The notes under the pieces were generated by a model. That model saw only the letters and a list, made by a program, of their open reading frames with translations. It had not been told where the DNA came from and ran no database searches. Positions 36,657 through 46,896 of a stretch of 64,000 bases of DNA are shown here, piece after piece. Made by a program: the position numbers and the translations under genes. This DNA is from Paenibacillus sp. OK003 (GTDB lineage Bacteria > Bacillota > Bacilli > Paenibacillales > Paenibacillaceae), in contig NZ_FOBD01000003.1 in the NCBI RefSeq assembly GCF_900109515.1, forward strand, positions 310,001-374,000, given 5' to 3'. Every line of letters starts with the position of its first letter. Positions within the stretch are counted from its first letter, which is position 1.

Positions 36657-36762
36657 AGGCGAACGCTTCGCTTCTTCAGAATCGATTCCGTTTCCTTCAC
36701 TACATGCTCAAAACAAAAGTTTCGATCAAAATCAATTGATTATTGAATATAAAATGCAACAA

Positions 36763-37470
36763 TTACAGCGTAATTGCTGTTTCCAATGCTACTACCATCA
36801 TGTCGTTGAACGTTTTTTGGCGCTCTTCGGCGGAAGTCTCTTCGCCTGTCAGCAAGTGGTCACTTACAGTCAGGATCGTCAGTGCGTTCACGCCAAATTT
36901 GGCTGCGAGTGTGTATAGTGCTGTTGTTTCCATCTCCACGCCCAGTACGCCGTGCTGCATCAATTTTTCAGTCACGGAACGGTCGTCACGATAGAAGGAA
37001 TCGGAGCTGAATACGTTACCGACGTGAATTTTCATGCCTTTGGCAGTTGCGCGGTCATAAGCTTCTTTCAGCAGGGAGAACGTCGCAATTGGGGAGAAAT
37101 CATATCCACCAAATACGAGCTTGTTCATGCTGGAATCGGTACATGAAGCTTGAGCAAGGATAACATCACGAACACGAACGTGTTCTTGCATACCTCCGCA
37201 AGTTCCTACACGAATCAGGTTTTTCACACCGTATTCGCTGATCAGTTCATTTGCATAGATGCTGAATGATGGAATCCCCATGCCCGAGCCTTGCACCGAG
37301 ATACGGTGTCCTTGATATGTACCCGTGAATCCGAGCATTCCGCGAACTTCGTTGTAACAAACGACATCTTCAAGGTACGTATCTGCAATAAATTTTGCAC
37401 GCAATGGATCTCCTGGCAAAAGGATTGTTTCTGCGATATCTCCGGGTTTGGCTCCAATATGTGTACTCAT
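36763..37470 (-). CDS. deoD: Purine-nucleoside phosphorylase, hexameric DeoD type
   Basis: This 235-residue enzyme splits (deoxy)inosine, guanosine and adenosine with phosphate. It starts [20 protein letters not shown], has the [14 protein letters not shown] and GTCGGMQ segments, and near the C-terminus the [11 protein letters not shown] active-site region with the catalytic aspartate. GGAGGAGAT lies upstream of the chosen ATG at 37470. It lies 144 bp after deoB and is followed by the long inverted repeat before pdp. Confidence 0.97.
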   Translation of the reverse strand: MSTHIGAKPGDIAETILLPGDPLRAKFIADTYLEDVVCYNEVRGMLGFTGTYQGHRISVQGSGMGIPSFSIYANELISEYGVKNLIRVGTCGGMQEHVRVRDVILAQASCTDSSMNKLVFGGYDFSPIATFSLLKEAYDRATAKGMKIHVGNVFSSDSFYRDDRSVTEKLMQHGVLGVEMETTALYTLAAKFGVNALTILTVSDHLLTGEETSAEERQKTFNDMMVVALETAITL

Positions 37471-37614
37471 GATTAAATCTCCTCCAGTTATCCATATGAT
37501 TGAATGAAGGCCAGTAACCGGAGCAGCCGAAGCTGCCCTTGTGGTTATCCTGTCCAACTTTGTGTTTCGAAAATAACAGCTTTCCCCAAGTTGAGTTAAA
37601 GATAAGAATGTTGA

Positions 37615-38793
37615 CTATTTCAAATCCTTCAGGAAGCTTGTGCCATATTCCGGCAGTTTCACTCCGAAGTTCTCAGCTACTGTTGCTCCAACATCCGCAA
37701 ACGTGCTGCGCAGTTCAAGCTTTTTGCCCCCACTGAAGCGTGGAGAGTACGCAAGCAGTGGCACATACTCACGTGTATGGTCGGTGCCACGGTAGGTTGG
37801 GTCATTACCATGGTCAGCTGTGATGAGCAGCAGATCATCGTCTGTCATTTTGCTGAAGATCTCCGGCAGACGAGCATCATACTCTTCAAGTGCCTGAGCA
37901 TAACCTTGCGGATCACGACGGTGACCGTACAGGGCATCAAAATCAACCAGGTTCAGGAAGCTGAGTCCAGTGAACTCTTCATCCATTGTTTCGGACAACT
38001 TGTCCATACCATCCATGTTGGAGACGGTACGAACAGCCTTGGTTACACCTTCGCCATCATAGATATCTGCGATTTTACCCAAAGCAATCACATCAAATCC
38101 GCCATCTTGCAGTTCATTCATAACAGTACGACCAAAAGGTTTGAGCGCATAGTCATGACGATTCGCAGTACGCTTCCAGTCACCCGCTTCACCTACAAAT
38201 GGACGTGCAATAATGCGGCCCAGCATATACGGATCTTCAAGTGTAATTTCACGGCAGAACTCACAGATCTCATACAGTTCCTTCAATGGTACAACGTCCT
38301 CATGTGCCGCAATTTGCAAAACCGAATCCGCGGATGTGTATACGATGAGCGCGCCAGTTTCAACATGCTCTGCACCCAGCTCATCCAGAATTTCCGTGCC
38401 GCTGGCCGGTTTGTTACCGATCACTTTACGGCCTGTTTTTTCCTCAATGCGTTGAATCAACTCATCCGGGAATCCGTCTGCGAACACGCGGAATGGGGTA
38501 TCAATGTAAAGACCCATCAGCTCCCAGTGACCTGTCATCGTGTCTTTGCCTCTGGATGCTTCCTGCATCTTGGTGTAATACGCTTTAGGTGCATCCGCTA
38601 CAGGAACACCTTCGATTTCTTTAATATTGGACAGTCCAAGACTGGCCATGTGAGGCATGTTCAGACCTCCGCGTTCACGTGCAATGTGACCAAAGGTGTC
38701 CACATCAAAATCATCGAATTCTGCTGCATCCGGCGCTTCGCCGATCCCTACAGAATCCATAACGATCAGATGTACTCTTTTGAATGTTGACAT
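37615..38793 (-). CDS. deoB: Phosphopentomutase
   Basis: This 392-residue manganese enzyme of the alkaline phosphatase superfamily interconverts (deoxy)ribose 1- and 5-phosphates. Motifs include [13 protein letters not shown] at the N-terminus (metal-site Asp), [10 protein letters not shown] with the phosphorylated threonine, and the C-terminal [19 protein letters not shown] metal site. AAGGAG precedes the ATG. It lies 30 bp after nupC. Confidence 0.97.
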   Translation of the reverse strand: MSTFKRVHLIVMDSVGIGEAPDAAEFDDFDVDTFGHIARERGGLNMPHMASLGLSNIKEIEGVPVADAPKAYYTKMQEASRGKDTMTGHWELMGLYIDTPFRVFADGFPDELIQRIEEKTGRKVIGNKPASGTEILDELGAEHVETGALIVYTSADSVLQIAAHEDVVPLKELYEICEFCREITLEDPYMLGRIIARPFVGEAGDWKRTANRHDYALKPFGRTVMNELQDGGFDVIALGKIADIYDGEGVTKAVRTVSNMDGMDKLSETMDEEFTGLSFLNLVDFDALYGHRRDPQGYAQALEEYDARLPEIFSKMTDDDLLLITADHGNDPTYRGTDHTREYVPLLAYSPRFSGGKKLELRSTFADVGATVAENFGVKLPEYGTSFLKDLK

Positions 38794-38823
38794 AACTTAA
38801 GCACTCCTTCCAATAATCCGGCT

Positions 38824-40014
38824 TTACAAGAACAGTCCGGCGATGATCGCAGACAGCACGCTGACAAGCGATGCACCGTAAAGCAGTTTCAGACCGAAGC
38901 GGGCCACCACATTACCTTGTTTCTCATGAAGTCCCTTCACCGCACCGGCAATAATACCGATCGAGGAGAAGTTGGCGAACGATACGAGGAAGACGGATAC
39001 GATCCCAGTTGTTCTGGCAGACAATGTAGTCTGTTTGGTCAGATCAAGCATGGCAACGAATTCGTTGGATACCATTTTGGTAGCCATAATACTTCCCGCT
39101 TGAATCGCCTCTTTCCAAGGAACACCCATAATGAAGGCAAAGGGTGCAAACACATAACCAAGCAGTTCCTGGAACGAAATGCCGAGCACTGCACTGAAGA
39201 TCCCGTTAACCAGTGCGATCAGAGCAACAAAACCGATTAACATTGCAGCTACCACGATGGCAACTTTGAAACCATCCATAATGTACTCGCCCAGCATTTC
39301 GAAGAAGGATTGTTTTTCCTCTTCCTGTACTTCCAATATATCTTCTTCCGGGGTAACCTCATAAGGATTCACGATGGAAGCGATGATAAAACCGCCAAAC
39401 AGGTTCAGCACAAGTGCCGTAACCACATATTTCGGATCAATCATGGACATATAGGCACCGACAATCGACATCGATACCGTGGACATTGCCGAGGCACACA
39501 AGGTGTACAGCCGATGTTTAGGCAGCAACCCAATTTGTTTTTTCACAGAAATGAACACTTCAGATTGCCCCAATACAGCCGAAGCAACCGCGTTATATGA
39601 TTCCAGTTTGCCCATTCCGTTGACTTTGCTTAATACCAGACCAATATATTTTATAACAAAAGGCAAGATTCGGATATACTGCAATATCCCAATGAGCGCT
39701 GAGATGACGACGATCGGCATCAATACAGTGAGGAAGAACGGCGCGCCCCCACTGTCTGCACCAACCGTAGTCAAGCTACCGAATACAAATGAGATACCGT
39801 CATTCGCATAGCCAAGCAAACTTTCAAATACGGTCGCGAAACCGCCAATCAAAAAGGTACCTATTTCTGTGTTCAACAAAGCGTATCCCAATATAAGTTG
39901 CAGAACAATCATGATGATTAGTGGACGATATCGGATCTTCTTCTTACCGTTGCTGACCAGATAAGCTAGTCCAAATACAACAAGTATACCAAGAAGGGCA
40001 ATTAGGAATTTCAT
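38824..40014 (-). CDS. nupC: Concentrative nucleoside transporter
   Basis: This 396-residue proton- or sodium-coupled nucleoside importer of the CNT family has about eight to ten membrane helices. Family features are [15 protein letters not shown] near the middle, [17 protein letters not shown] and the C-terminal [16 protein letters not shown] used the ATG at 40014, seven bases after AAAGGAG; the frame extends upstream without another Shine-Dalgarno sequence. It lies between deoC and deoB in the deo operon, with a cre site and hairpin upstream. Confidence 0.95.
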   Translation of the reverse strand: MKFLIALLGILVVFGLAYLVSNGKKKIRYRPLIIMIVLQLILGYALLNTEIGTFLIGGFATVFESLLGYANDGISFVFGSLTTVGADSGGAPFFLTVLMPIVVISALIGILQYIRILPFVIKYIGLVLSKVNGMGKLESYNAVASAVLGQSEVFISVKKQIGLLPKHRLYTLCASAMSTVSMSIVGAYMSMIDPKYVVTALVLNLFGGFIIASIVNPYEVTPEEDILEVQEEEKQSFFEMLGEYIMDGFKVAIVVAAMLIGFVALIALVNGIFSAVLGISFQELLGYVFAPFAFIMGVPWKEAIQAGSIMATKMVSNEFVAMLDLTKQTTLSARTTGIVSVFLVSFANFSSIGIIAGAVKGLHEKQGNVVARFGLKLLYGASLVSVLSAIIAGLFL

Positions 40015-40104
40015 TCTATCTCTCCTTTGAAGGTAGTTAAGCCGGATGTTCATTCAGCTCAAAGGTTTCCCATATATGTGATGAATTAACCTTTCAGAAA
40101 ACGG

Positions 40105-40118
40105 TTGAAGCGCTTACA
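40105..40118 (-). promoter_or_regulatory. cre (CcpA) site before nupC
   Basis: TTGAAGCGCTTACA departs from the cre consensus at only one position. It is 91 bp upstream of the nupC start, in the deoC-nupC gap, so it would act as a roadblock or control an internal promoter. Confidence 0.6.
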
Positions 40119-40180
40119 ATAAACTCGGTTTTTTATGATTTCGTTCTAATTAAAATATGGAAAAGATGGATCGGATTTGA

Positions 40181-40222
40181 AACTTGTTCTCCACATCCCT
40201 TTAGAGATATGAAGAACAAGTT
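40181..40222 (-). repeat. Inverted repeat after deoC
   Basis: AACTTGTTCT and AGAACAAGTT form a perfect 10-bp stem over a 22-base loop, followed on the minus strand only by TTTC. It may be a weak terminator or an mRNA-processing structure between deoC and nupC. Confidence 0.55.
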
Positions 40223-40287
40223 AAACCCTTTTAAAGCATACAAGCATTCCATCTAGTGAAATTTATCGAGCTAAGTTACTCACGAAA

Positions 40288-40962
40288 TTAATAATTAGAT
40301 GCAGATTGTTCGCCTTGCATGATTTTCACACCAGAACTTGCGCCAATCCGAGTTGCTCCTGCATCGATCATTTTTTGCATATCTTCCAGACTGCGCACGC
40401 CGCCGGAAGCTTTAACGCCTACATCCGGACCTACGGTACGACGCATCAAAGCGATATCTTCTGGTGTTGCTCCACCCGTAGAGAAACCTGTGGACGTTTT
40501 GACAAAATCAGCTCCAGCTTTTACTGCTGCCTGACATGCACGTACTTTCTCTTCATCCGTCAACAGACAAGTTTCAATAATGACTTTCACCAAAGCTTTA
40601 CCCGCTGCGGCTTCAACAACTGCACGGATATCCTGTTCAACAACGTCATCTTTGCCGTCTTTCAAAGCACTAATGTTGATGACCATATCTACCTCAGTAG
40701 CACCTTTAGCGATGGCGTCTTTCGTTTCGAACGCTTTGGTCTCGGAAGTGGAAGCTCCCAGAGGGAAACCAATTACAGTACAAATATCTACGCCAGTACC
40801 TTGAAGCTGTTCAGCAGCATAAGCAACCCAACCCGGGTTAACACATACAGAAGCAAACTGATATTGTTTCGCTTCTTCAGTCAATTTGGCCATTTCACTT
40901 TGTGTTGCATCTGCACGAAGCAAGGTATGATCGATCATTTTGGCTAATTGTGGTGTAGTCAA
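40288..40962 (-). CDS. deoC: Deoxyribose-phosphate aldolase
   Basis: This 224-residue class I aldolase splits deoxyribose 5-phosphate into acetaldehyde and glyceraldehyde 3-phosphate. Active-site segments are [10 protein letters not shown] at the start, KVIIETCLL, and [14 protein letters not shown] with the Schiff-base lysine. It starts with TTG at 40962, after AAGGGGAGATTTAA. It is the first gene of the operon, preceded by a DeoR operator and a promoter. Confidence 0.97.
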   Translation of the reverse strand: MTTPQLAKMIDHTLLRADATQSEMAKLTEEAKQYQFASVCVNPGWVAYAAEQLQGTGVDICTVIGFPLGASTSETKAFETKDAIAKGATEVDMVINISALKDGKDDVVEQDIRAVVEAAAGKALVKVIIETCLLTDEEKVRACQAAVKAGADFVKTSTGFSTGGATPEDIALMRRTVGPDVGVKASGGVRSLEDMQKMIDAGATRIGASSGVKIMQGEQSASNY

Positions 40963-41004
40963 TTAAATCTCCCCTTATCTGAACTCGTTATTTTCTATAT
41001 CCCT

Positions 41005-41033
41005 ACCCTATCATGAACATATGTAAAAATCAA
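41005..41033 (-). promoter_or_regulatory. Promoter of the deo operon
   Basis: On the minus strand TTGATT (41028-41033), a 17-base spacer and TAGGGT (41005-41010). The -10 is poor but the position relative to the DeoR operator is as in B. subtilis dra-nupC-pdp. Confidence 0.5.
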
Positions 41034-41034
41034 T

Positions 41035-41051
41035 ATGAACTTTTGTTCAAT
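41035..41051 (-). promoter_or_regulatory. DeoR operator
   Basis: On the minus strand ATTGAACAAAAGTTCAT. This is nearly identical to the B. subtilis DeoR palindrome ATTGAACAAAATTTCA as I remember it. It abuts the -35 element, and a TTCAT half-site occurs near the -10. Confidence 0.78.
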
Positions 41052-41145
41052 CTTGAAATTTAAACACATTCCATAGAAACTTCATTAAACAAATGACTTC
41101 GCTCACTGGGATAAAATCGTATAATATAGCTTCTGCCTAACAAAG

Positions 41146-41177
41146 CAAAACATCCGCCCATGTCGCGTGGCAGATGT
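41146..41177 (-). terminator. Intrinsic terminator of deoR
   Basis: On the minus strand ACATC, T, GCC pair with GGC, G, GATGT and are followed by TTTTGC. It lies 15 bp after the deoR stop. Confidence 0.72.
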
Positions 41178-41191
41178 TGTCATCCATTGAA

Positions 41192-42136
41192 TTATAATCG
41201 AAGCAAAGCCTGAGCTGTGTATTGATCTGTTACCAAAATGTTGGCGTAATGACCTTTGAGCGCAGCATGAATGGCTTCTATTTTACGTTTTCCCCCGGCC
41301 ACGAGAATCGATTTTTCCTTATTTCGGAGCTCGGCCAGATCAATCCCGACGGTTCTGTTGTTAATTTCTTCACTGATCAATCGGCCCTCGGCATCAAAAA
41401 AACGTGAACAAATGTCACCCGCGCCTGAATGCATCAGCAATTGCTGTTCTTCTTCATTAAAGTACCCCAGTCTGAACAAAAGTGCATCTTCCTTCACTGT
41501 ACCTACGGTAAACATGGCAATGTTCGCCTGTCGGCCAAGCTCCACAATCCTGCCAATATGTCGGTCTGCTTCTACCATTTTTTTGACTTCAATGTTGTCG
41601 AAGATCACGGGCAAAGGTAAATACCGGGGAACCGTATGGAAAGCTTCCGCAAATAAATGAACAATTTCTGCTGCATACGTATTTACATGGGAATGGCTTA
41701 CGCCTCCCTTAAGTTGAACCACTTCCACGCCTTTGACTTGCTTGGGACGAAGCTGACGGGCGACGGCGTTCATGGTTGTGCCCCAGGTTACGCCAATAAT
41801 GTCCGCATCCTGCACCGTATCTTGTAAGTAATCTGCTGCTCTTTTGCTAATATGTTTCAAAATTTCTTCGTCACTCTTCAACGGGGCAAAACATACAAGC
41901 GCAGTATCCAGATTATATTTGGCCTTCAGTTCCCCGGCGATAATATCGATATCCTCCAGTGGGTCCATAATTTCAATGCGAACGTAACCGCGATCTTTCG
42001 CATACTGAAGTAACCGAGATACCGTTGGACGTGACACACCCAGCCTGACCGCAATATCCTGCTGGCTGTAATCCGACTGATAATACAATTTCGCTGCTTC
42101 AATGCTTAATCGTTGCTTCTCCAGATCCATTCCCAT
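41192..42136 (-). CDS. deoR: Deoxyribonucleoside regulator DeoR (SorC family)
   Basis: This 314-residue regulator has an N-terminal helix-turn-helix, SDYSQQDIAVRLGVSRPTVSRLLQYA (about 22-47, given here as two overlapping motifs: DYSQQDIAVRLG and SRPTVSRLLQ), and a C-terminal sugar-binding domain of the SorC/NagB-like fold. The N-terminus is very close to B. subtilis DeoR, which is released from DNA by deoxyribose 5-phosphate. It lies directly upstream of the deo operon in the same direction but has its own terminator. The start is at 42136; an ATG at 42130 is also possible because the RBS is weak. Confidence 0.94.
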   Translation of the reverse strand: MGMDLEKQRLSIEAAKLYYQSDYSQQDIAVRLGVSRPTVSRLLQYAKDRGYVRIEIMDPLEDIDIIAGELKAKYNLDTALVCFAPLKSDEEILKHISKRAADYLQDTVQDADIIGVTWGTTMNAVARQLRPKQVKGVEVVQLKGGVSHSHVNTYAAEIVHLFAEAFHTVPRYLPLPVIFDNIEVKKMVEADRHIGRIVELGRQANIAMFTVGTVKEDALLFRLGYFNEEEQQLLMHSGAGDICSRFFDAEGRLISEEINNRTVGIDLAELRNKEKSILVAGGKRKIEAIHAALKGHYANILVTDQYTAQALLRL

Positions 42137-42314
42137 ATGCGCTCATCTCACTCATTCCTATTATCGTTCGATTCACCTTACACCATTGTATTATACATCA
42201 TTGGGTACCAGGTCACTATCCAGGTATAAAACGTTACAAACGATGCATACTACATCGGTCGCTTATTAATGTCGGCCCTTTTTGGCAAAAAACATCATAG
42301 AGAGGAAGAACCGT

Positions 42315-42941
42315 ATGTCTACATTATTGTATATTACTGCCCATCCTCATGATCATGAAACATCCTTCAGCATGGCTGCAGGTAAAGCGTTTGTGGATGC
42401 ATATCGTGAAAGCCATTCCTCGGATGAGGTTATTCATCTGGATTTGTATCGCTCGGATATTCCTCATATTGATGCAGATGTATTCAGTGGTTGGGGGAAG
42501 CTTCAATCCGGAAGCCAATTGACTTCTGAAGAACAGGCTAAGGTCCAACGTTTGAATGATTTATCGGATCAATTCGCCTCTGCTGACAAATATGTTTTTG
42601 TGACACCGATGTGGAACTTCTCTTTTCCTCCAATTATGAAGGCTTATATCGACTCGATCTGCGTGGCTGGTAAAACGTTCCGTTATACGGAACAAGGCCC
42701 GGTTGGATTGCTTTCCAACAAAAAGGCACTGCATATTCAGGCTCGTGGCGGCATTTATTCCGAAGGGCCTGCGGCTCAGATGGAATCCGGCCATCGGTAT
42801 TTGAGCATTATTATGTCTTTCCTGGGTGTTCCGAAGCTTGAAGGCATATTTGTGGAAGGACATAACCAGTATAAGGAACGTGCAGATGAGATCAAACAGC
42901 AAGCCATAGAAGAGGCACGTACACTCGCCAAACAGTTTTAA
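42315..42941 (+). CDS. azoR: FMN-dependent NADH-azoreductase
   Basis: This 208-residue flavodoxin-fold quinone/azo reductase starts [20 protein letters not shown]. It has [20 protein letters not shown] at the FMN site and [13 protein letters not shown], then [13 protein letters not shown], all typical of AzoR. It reduces quinones and azo compounds with two electrons from NADH. I chose the ATG at 42315 (AGAGGAAGAACCG upstream) over an in-frame upstream start. It is divergent from deoR; the roughly 180-bp gap has a TATAAA-like -10 but no clear operator. Confidence 0.94.
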   Translation: MSTLLYITAHPHDHETSFSMAAGKAFVDAYRESHSSDEVIHLDLYRSDIPHIDADVFSGWGKLQSGSQLTSEEQAKVQRLNDLSDQFASADKYVFVTPMWNFSFPPIMKAYIDSICVAGKTFRYTEQGPVGLLSNKKALHIQARGGIYSEGPAAQMESGHRYLSIIMSFLGVPKLEGIFVEGHNQYKERADEIKQQAIEEARTLAKQF

Positions 42942-42972
42942 TCTTCATGTACACAAATACTGCAACAAACAC

Positions 42973-43025
42973 AAAACCCGCATGCCAACCCCTGGATAAA
43001 TTTCACAGGGCGGCACGCGGGTTTT
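42973..43025. terminator. Bidirectional terminator
   Basis: AAAACCCGC and GCGGGTTTT are the outer arms, with inner GCC/GGC and CCCTG/CAGGG pairs. A T-rich stretch follows on the plus strand. Confidence 0.88.
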
Positions 43026-43051
43026 ATTTTTTTATGTTAAACAATTGAACT

Positions 43052-43402
43052 TTATTGATGTCCAGCGCTGGCACGGCTCATCGTTTCAAGTTTGCGAGTA
43101 ATGGCATGGCGGTCCACTTTCAATCCCCAAATGGCTTCAATAATCTGTTCTTTCTCTTCAGGACCCTCGGCATTTTTCAGTTGCATTAACAGGTCATGCA
43201 TCTGTTCGTTAATACCTTCAAATTGACTCCAAAGATCCTGTCTGACCTCGGTTGAATCCAGATGATGATTAGCATCCACTTCTTCTTTCAGAGCTTGCAG
43301 AATGGCCTCTTTCCATTCCTCATCACCTAGCTGTTTCGCTATGTTCAGGAGATCCAGATAATCGTCAACAAGAAGTGAGTTCAGTTCAGCATGTGTTTTC
43401 AT
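43052..43402 (-). CDS. Hypothetical helical protein
   Basis: This 116-residue acidic, cysteine-free protein is predicted almost wholly alpha-helical, with heptad-like stretches (VDDYLDLLNIAKQLGDEEWK and MHDLLMQLKNAEGPEEKEQI). No signal or membrane segment is present. I do not recognise a domain. Similar small helical proteins in Paenibacillus are annotated as hypothetical. AAAGGGG lies before the ATG. It is a single gene with a terminator after it. Confidence 0.7.
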   Translation of the reverse strand: MKTHAELNSLLVDDYLDLLNIAKQLGDEEWKEAILQALKEEVDANHHLDSTEVRQDLWSQFEGINEQMHDLLMQLKNAEGPEEKEQIIEAIWGLKVDRHAITRKLETMSRASAGHQ

Positions 43403-43567
43403 CGTTTATTGCATCCCCTTTGCATCTATTTACCCAGTATTATACTCGGTATTTCGGGATATGCAAGACTTGTCGAAAAAAGTTAGTTATTGTATTAGGG
43501 ACTATTGGATGATTATGGGCCAAAATGAGTGCTTTTTTAACAAACTTTTGATCTATGTTTCATTACG

Positions 43568-44764
43568 TTAAAAAGTAAGCTTGCTATGTTCCTGTACCCT
43601 TTCTACAAGCAACCGACACAAAATAAAGCCGATGACCACATACACACCAATCATGCAGACAATGCCCATCCAGCCCAGGTGGCTGTAAAGTAGTCCCCCT
43701 CCAGTTCCGCTGACACTTGATCCCACGTAGTAGAAAAACAAATACAAGGCATTGGCCTGGGATTTGTGCTGATCCGCCACGAGTCCAACCCAGCTGCTTG
43801 CGATGGAATGTCCGCCAAAGAAACCAAAGGCAAACAGGGCAAGTCCAATGATTTTGACCCAAAGTTCGGGGTGAATGGTACAGACTGCACCGGCCAGTAT
43901 AATACCCAGCGCAATTCCAAGGACATTTGATCTTCCATACCGATCTGCAAGCCTGCCCATCCAGGTACTGCTCAACGTACCCATAAGGTACACGATAAAA
44001 AGGCTGCCGACAACAGACTGGCTTAAATCATAAGGTTCTCCTGTCAATTCAAAGCCGATGTAGTTAAACAACGTCACGAAGCCCCCCATCAGAAGAAAGC
44101 CCAGTCCATATAGGCAAAGTAGCCTTGGATTCCGACACTGTGACCACAAAAGAGGAATGATCTTTTTGAATCCTGGAGTCGCTTTGACAAAATGGCGGGA
44201 GGGCGGGATGACAAGCCAGAAGATAACCGCCGCACATAAGCCAAGAATACCGATAAAACCAATTGCAGCACGCCAACTGAACCAGTCTGTGATTACGCCG
44301 CTGATAAAACGACCAGCCATACCTCCAATCGAATTTCCGCTGATATAAAGGCCCATCGCATAGCCTAGACTGGAAGGCTCAATCTCTTCCGACAGATATG
44401 TCATGGCTGTCGCGGGCAGCCCGGCAAGTGCAACTCCCTGGAGAATGCGAAGCAGAAGCAGCTCAGTAAATCCGAGGCTAAACGCGCTAATTATAGCAAT
44501 AAGAGATGAGACAATTAAAGCTGCTGTCATAATAAAACGTCTTCCCAATGAATCGGACAAGGAACCGATGAACAACATGGTCAGTGCCATGGCAATCGTC
44601 GTAACTGAGAGGGTAAGACTGGAATGTGCAGGCGAGATCGCAAATGCTTCGCTAATCTCGGGCATCAGGGGTTGGAGGCTGTATAGTAATGCAAAAGTCA
44701 CAAAACCTCCGGCAAACAGCGCAAGGCTAATGTTACGAAACGTCTTCGTTCCCTGCTGAATCAT
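43568..44764 (-). CDS. MFS transporter (YnfM-like)
   Basis: This 398-residue major facilitator has about twelve membrane helices. It has the A-motif GSLSDSLGRR between helices 2 and 3 (near residue 70) and a second copy, GRLADRYGR, after helix 8. It resembles the YnfM/arabinose-efflux group of multidrug or metabolite exporters. I chose the ATG at 44764 (GGAG upstream) over upstream in-frame ATGs that lack a ribosome site. It lies 78 bp after the M24 peptidase gene, apparently the last gene of the hydantoinase operon, and may export or import a related compound. Confidence 0.88.
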   Translation of the reverse strand: MIQQGTKTFRNISLALFAGGFVTFALLYSLQPLMPEISEAFAISPAHSSLTLSVTTIAMALTMLFIGSLSDSLGRRFIMTAALIVSSLIAIISAFSLGFTELLLLRILQGVALAGLPATAMTYLSEEIEPSSLGYAMGLYISGNSIGGMAGRFISGVITDWFSWRAAIGFIGILGLCAAVIFWLVIPPSRHFVKATPGFKKIIPLLWSQCRNPRLLCLYGLGFLLMGGFVTLFNYIGFELTGEPYDLSQSVVGSLFIVYLMGTLSSTWMGRLADRYGRSNVLGIALGIILAGAVCTIHPELWVKIIGLALFAFGFFGGHSIASSWVGLVADQHKSQANALYLFFYYVGSSVSGTGGGLLYSHLGWMGIVCMIGVYVVIGFILCRLLVERVQEHSKLTF

Positions 44765-44842
44765 GATACTCCAACTTTCTCGGCAGGTAAGCTCCATGAT
44801 CTGCTGCTGACTGATCGCTTGGCTGAAGCCTTCCATTAATCA

Positions 44843-46060
44843 TTATTTGATGAACAGTTTACGCTCCATATGGGTCAAAAACTCATATCCATCTGGAGTT
44901 ACAACAACCGTATCCTCGATTTGGAAGCCACCAGCGCCGAGCTCATAATAAGGTACCTCCACACAAAGTACCATGCCGGGCTCCAGTATGCGCTGGTCAC
45001 CAGGAGAGAGGGTCATATCGTCGTACAGTTCCAAGCCAATCGCATGACCAACATGCTGACGTCGGTAATGCGGAATTCCTTCACGCTGCACGCGAGACAC
45101 AGCCGCATGAAATACGTCGGAAGCCTTGACGCCAGGGCGCACGGTTTCAAGTGCCGTCTCCCATCCGCTTTTCACTGCATTAAAATGCTTTTTCATCCAG
45201 GGAGTGGGCTCTCCTGCCACAACGGTACGTCCTGTATCTCCCCAGTATCCTTCCAGTTGCAAGCACAGATCAAAGCGGATCTGATCCCCTGACTCAATGG
45301 TATGAAAATAATTTTCGATGAGCGGCAGCGCACTGCGCGGACCCGCCCCTACCGCAGTCATTGCAGGTGTCCCGCCTGCTCTCATCACAGATAGCCGATA
45401 ATGGTCGGCAAGCTGTTTCTCATGAACACCGGCTGCGATCAGATCAATCAGCTCTTGTTCAATCCGTTCATTGACTTGGGCAGCCTGTCGGAGCTGCTCA
45501 ATCTCGAAAGGTGTCTTGATCAGGCGGATCTGGCGAAATAGCTTATACGCGTGAACAACCGCTCCTTGAGGCGCATCCTCCGTGATCCGTGCCAAAAGCT
45601 CAGGAGCGAATCGCATCTCATCGATTCCAATCGGTCGATTCTCGATGTCGAGCTGTTTCAGTGCAGCCTTAAGTGCTTCGATCGGCCCTGGATGAATGAC
45701 TGTCGTTTGTAGCAGAGAGTAGAACAGATCAATGTCATCCGTAGAAGGTTTGCCTTCGATCGAACCTTCCACGAAGAATTCACTGTAGGCAAATATATCT
45801 ACTCCAGTGATACCGAATTGGGCCACAACGCCCAAACGATTCGTCGGAATGACGATACATGGTCGAGCGGATCGGTCGGCAGGTAGAATGGCGTAAATCT
45901 GCATTGTCCAGTTGCTTGCGCGTAGCTGGGAGCCGATGACATAGTGAATATTTTCCGGAGTTGTTGCGATCAGGGCACGAAGTCCCTGAGTTTTCATTAC
46001 GTCTTCCGCCCGGTCCCGGTTGAGACCCGAGCTGTGGGATATATGATTTGAATTGTTCAT
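44843..46060 (-). CDS. M24 family metallopeptidase (Xaa-Pro peptidase/creatinase fold)
   Basis: This 405-residue protein has an N-terminal creatinase-like domain and a C-terminal pita-bread domain. The metal ligands are visible: the Asp pair in RFDLCLQ and YWGDTGRT, His in HVGHAIGLELYDD, and Glu in CVEVPYYE and QIEDTV. An intact dinuclear site argues for a true hydrolase of a peptide or amide bond rather than metal-free creatinase. Its ATG overlaps the permease stop by 4 bp behind AAAGGAGG. The operon context suggests it hydrolyses a product made by the HyuAB-type enzyme, but this is inferred. Confidence 0.9.
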   Translation of the reverse strand: MNNSNHISHSSGLNRDRAEDVMKTQGLRALIATTPENIHYVIGSQLRASNWTMQIYAILPADRSARPCIVIPTNRLGVVAQFGITGVDIFAYSEFFVEGSIEGKPSTDDIDLFYSLLQTTVIHPGPIEALKAALKQLDIENRPIGIDEMRFAPELLARITEDAPQGAVVHAYKLFRQIRLIKTPFEIEQLRQAAQVNERIEQELIDLIAAGVHEKQLADHYRLSVMRAGGTPAMTAVGAGPRSALPLIENYFHTIESGDQIRFDLCLQLEGYWGDTGRTVVAGEPTPWMKKHFNAVKSGWETALETVRPGVKASDVFHAAVSRVQREGIPHYRRQHVGHAIGLELYDDMTLSPGDQRILEPGMVLCVEVPYYELGAGGFQIEDTVVVTPDGYEFLTHMERKLFIK

Positions 46061-46896
46061 GATTCAGACCTCCTTTTGTTTTTCCTGCCCCCAAACAAAC
46101 TCTCAAGTCCAGGTACTGAGCGCAATACCAGCTTGATGATCATGCACAAGGCCAGTGCAAAAGCGATAAGTACGACAGATACAACAGCGATCGTCGGGTC
46201 CTGCCACTTTTCCATATAAAGAAACAGTTGTATCGGCAGAGTGTAGCTGTCCTGACGAAGCAGCAGTAGTGCAGCCTCTACCTGGTCAAAAGTGAAGACA
46301 AATGCGATTGACCCTGAAAGGAGCAGAGATAGTCTAAGCTGTGGCAATGTGATTGTAAAAAAGATACGCAGTGGCCCTGCTCCAAGGTCTGCTGCCGCCT
46401 CTCGATGTGCGGGCTGCAGATTGGCCAACGCACTGCCCACAAGCGTCAGTACGAATGGAAGCACGATGACCGCTTCACCCAAAATAAGAGCAAACAATCC
46501 GCCTGCAATATGCATTTTGGAGAACAGAATTAGATACGCAATACCAAGCGTAATTTTCGGCATAACCATTGGGGATACAAAAAAGGCTCTCAAGATGCCA
46601 GCACCCGGGAAAGGGTAATGCACGATAGCCAGCGCCGCAAGTGTTCCGGTAATCAGCGCCAGCAGTACTGCTCCTGTGGAGGCGATCAGACTGTTCTTGA
46701 ATGCAACGAGAAATTGAGTCTGCTCTCCCAGATTTGCATACCACTTCAGGGTAAGACCTTCCGGCGGGAATGTACTGGCCGATCCGGAACCTACCGATGT
46801 CAATAGGATCATAAGCAGTGGCAGTAGCAGATAAACCGCTACAGCCCCTGCAAATATATAGAGCAGCAGCTTGGTGAGCCTGTTGGACTTAACCAT
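46057..46896 (-). CDS. ABC transporter permease (PotC-like)
   Basis: This 279-residue binding-protein-dependent permease has six membrane helices and the EAA motif EAAADLGAGPLRIFFTITLP near residue 180, as in the spermidine/putrescine-type (PotC) family. It starts 8 bp inside the end of the preceding permease gene. Partners are the PotB-like permease, the ATPase and the solute-binding lipoprotein of the same operon. The substrate is unknown. Confidence 0.93.
   Translation of the reverse strand: MVKSNRLTKLLLYIFAGAVAVYLLLPLLMILLTSVGSGSASTFPPEGLTLKWYANLGEQTQFLVAFKNSLIASTGAVLLALITGTLAALAIVHYPFPGAGILRAFFVSPMVMPKITLGIAYLILFSKMHIAGGLFALILGEAVIVLPFVLTLVGSALANLQPAHREAAADLGAGPLRIFFTITLPQLRLSLLLSGSIAFVFTFDQVEAALLLLRQDSYTLPIQLFLYMEKWQDPTIAVVSVVLIAFALALCMIIKLVLRSVPGLESLFGGRKNKRRSES

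Noticed and set aside
37777..38790. 337-codon open frame on the plus strand
   Set aside because: Antisense shadow of deoB with an atypical amino acid composition and no Shine-Dalgarno sequence.
40306..40947. 213-codon open frame on the plus strand
   Set aside because: Antisense shadow of deoC, rich in Cys, Phe and Ser, with no start signal.
44765..44836. Upstream ATG (44836) as the start of the MFS gene
   Set aside because: It has no ribosome site and adds a polar stretch before the first membrane helix; the ATG at 44764 with GGAG fits better.
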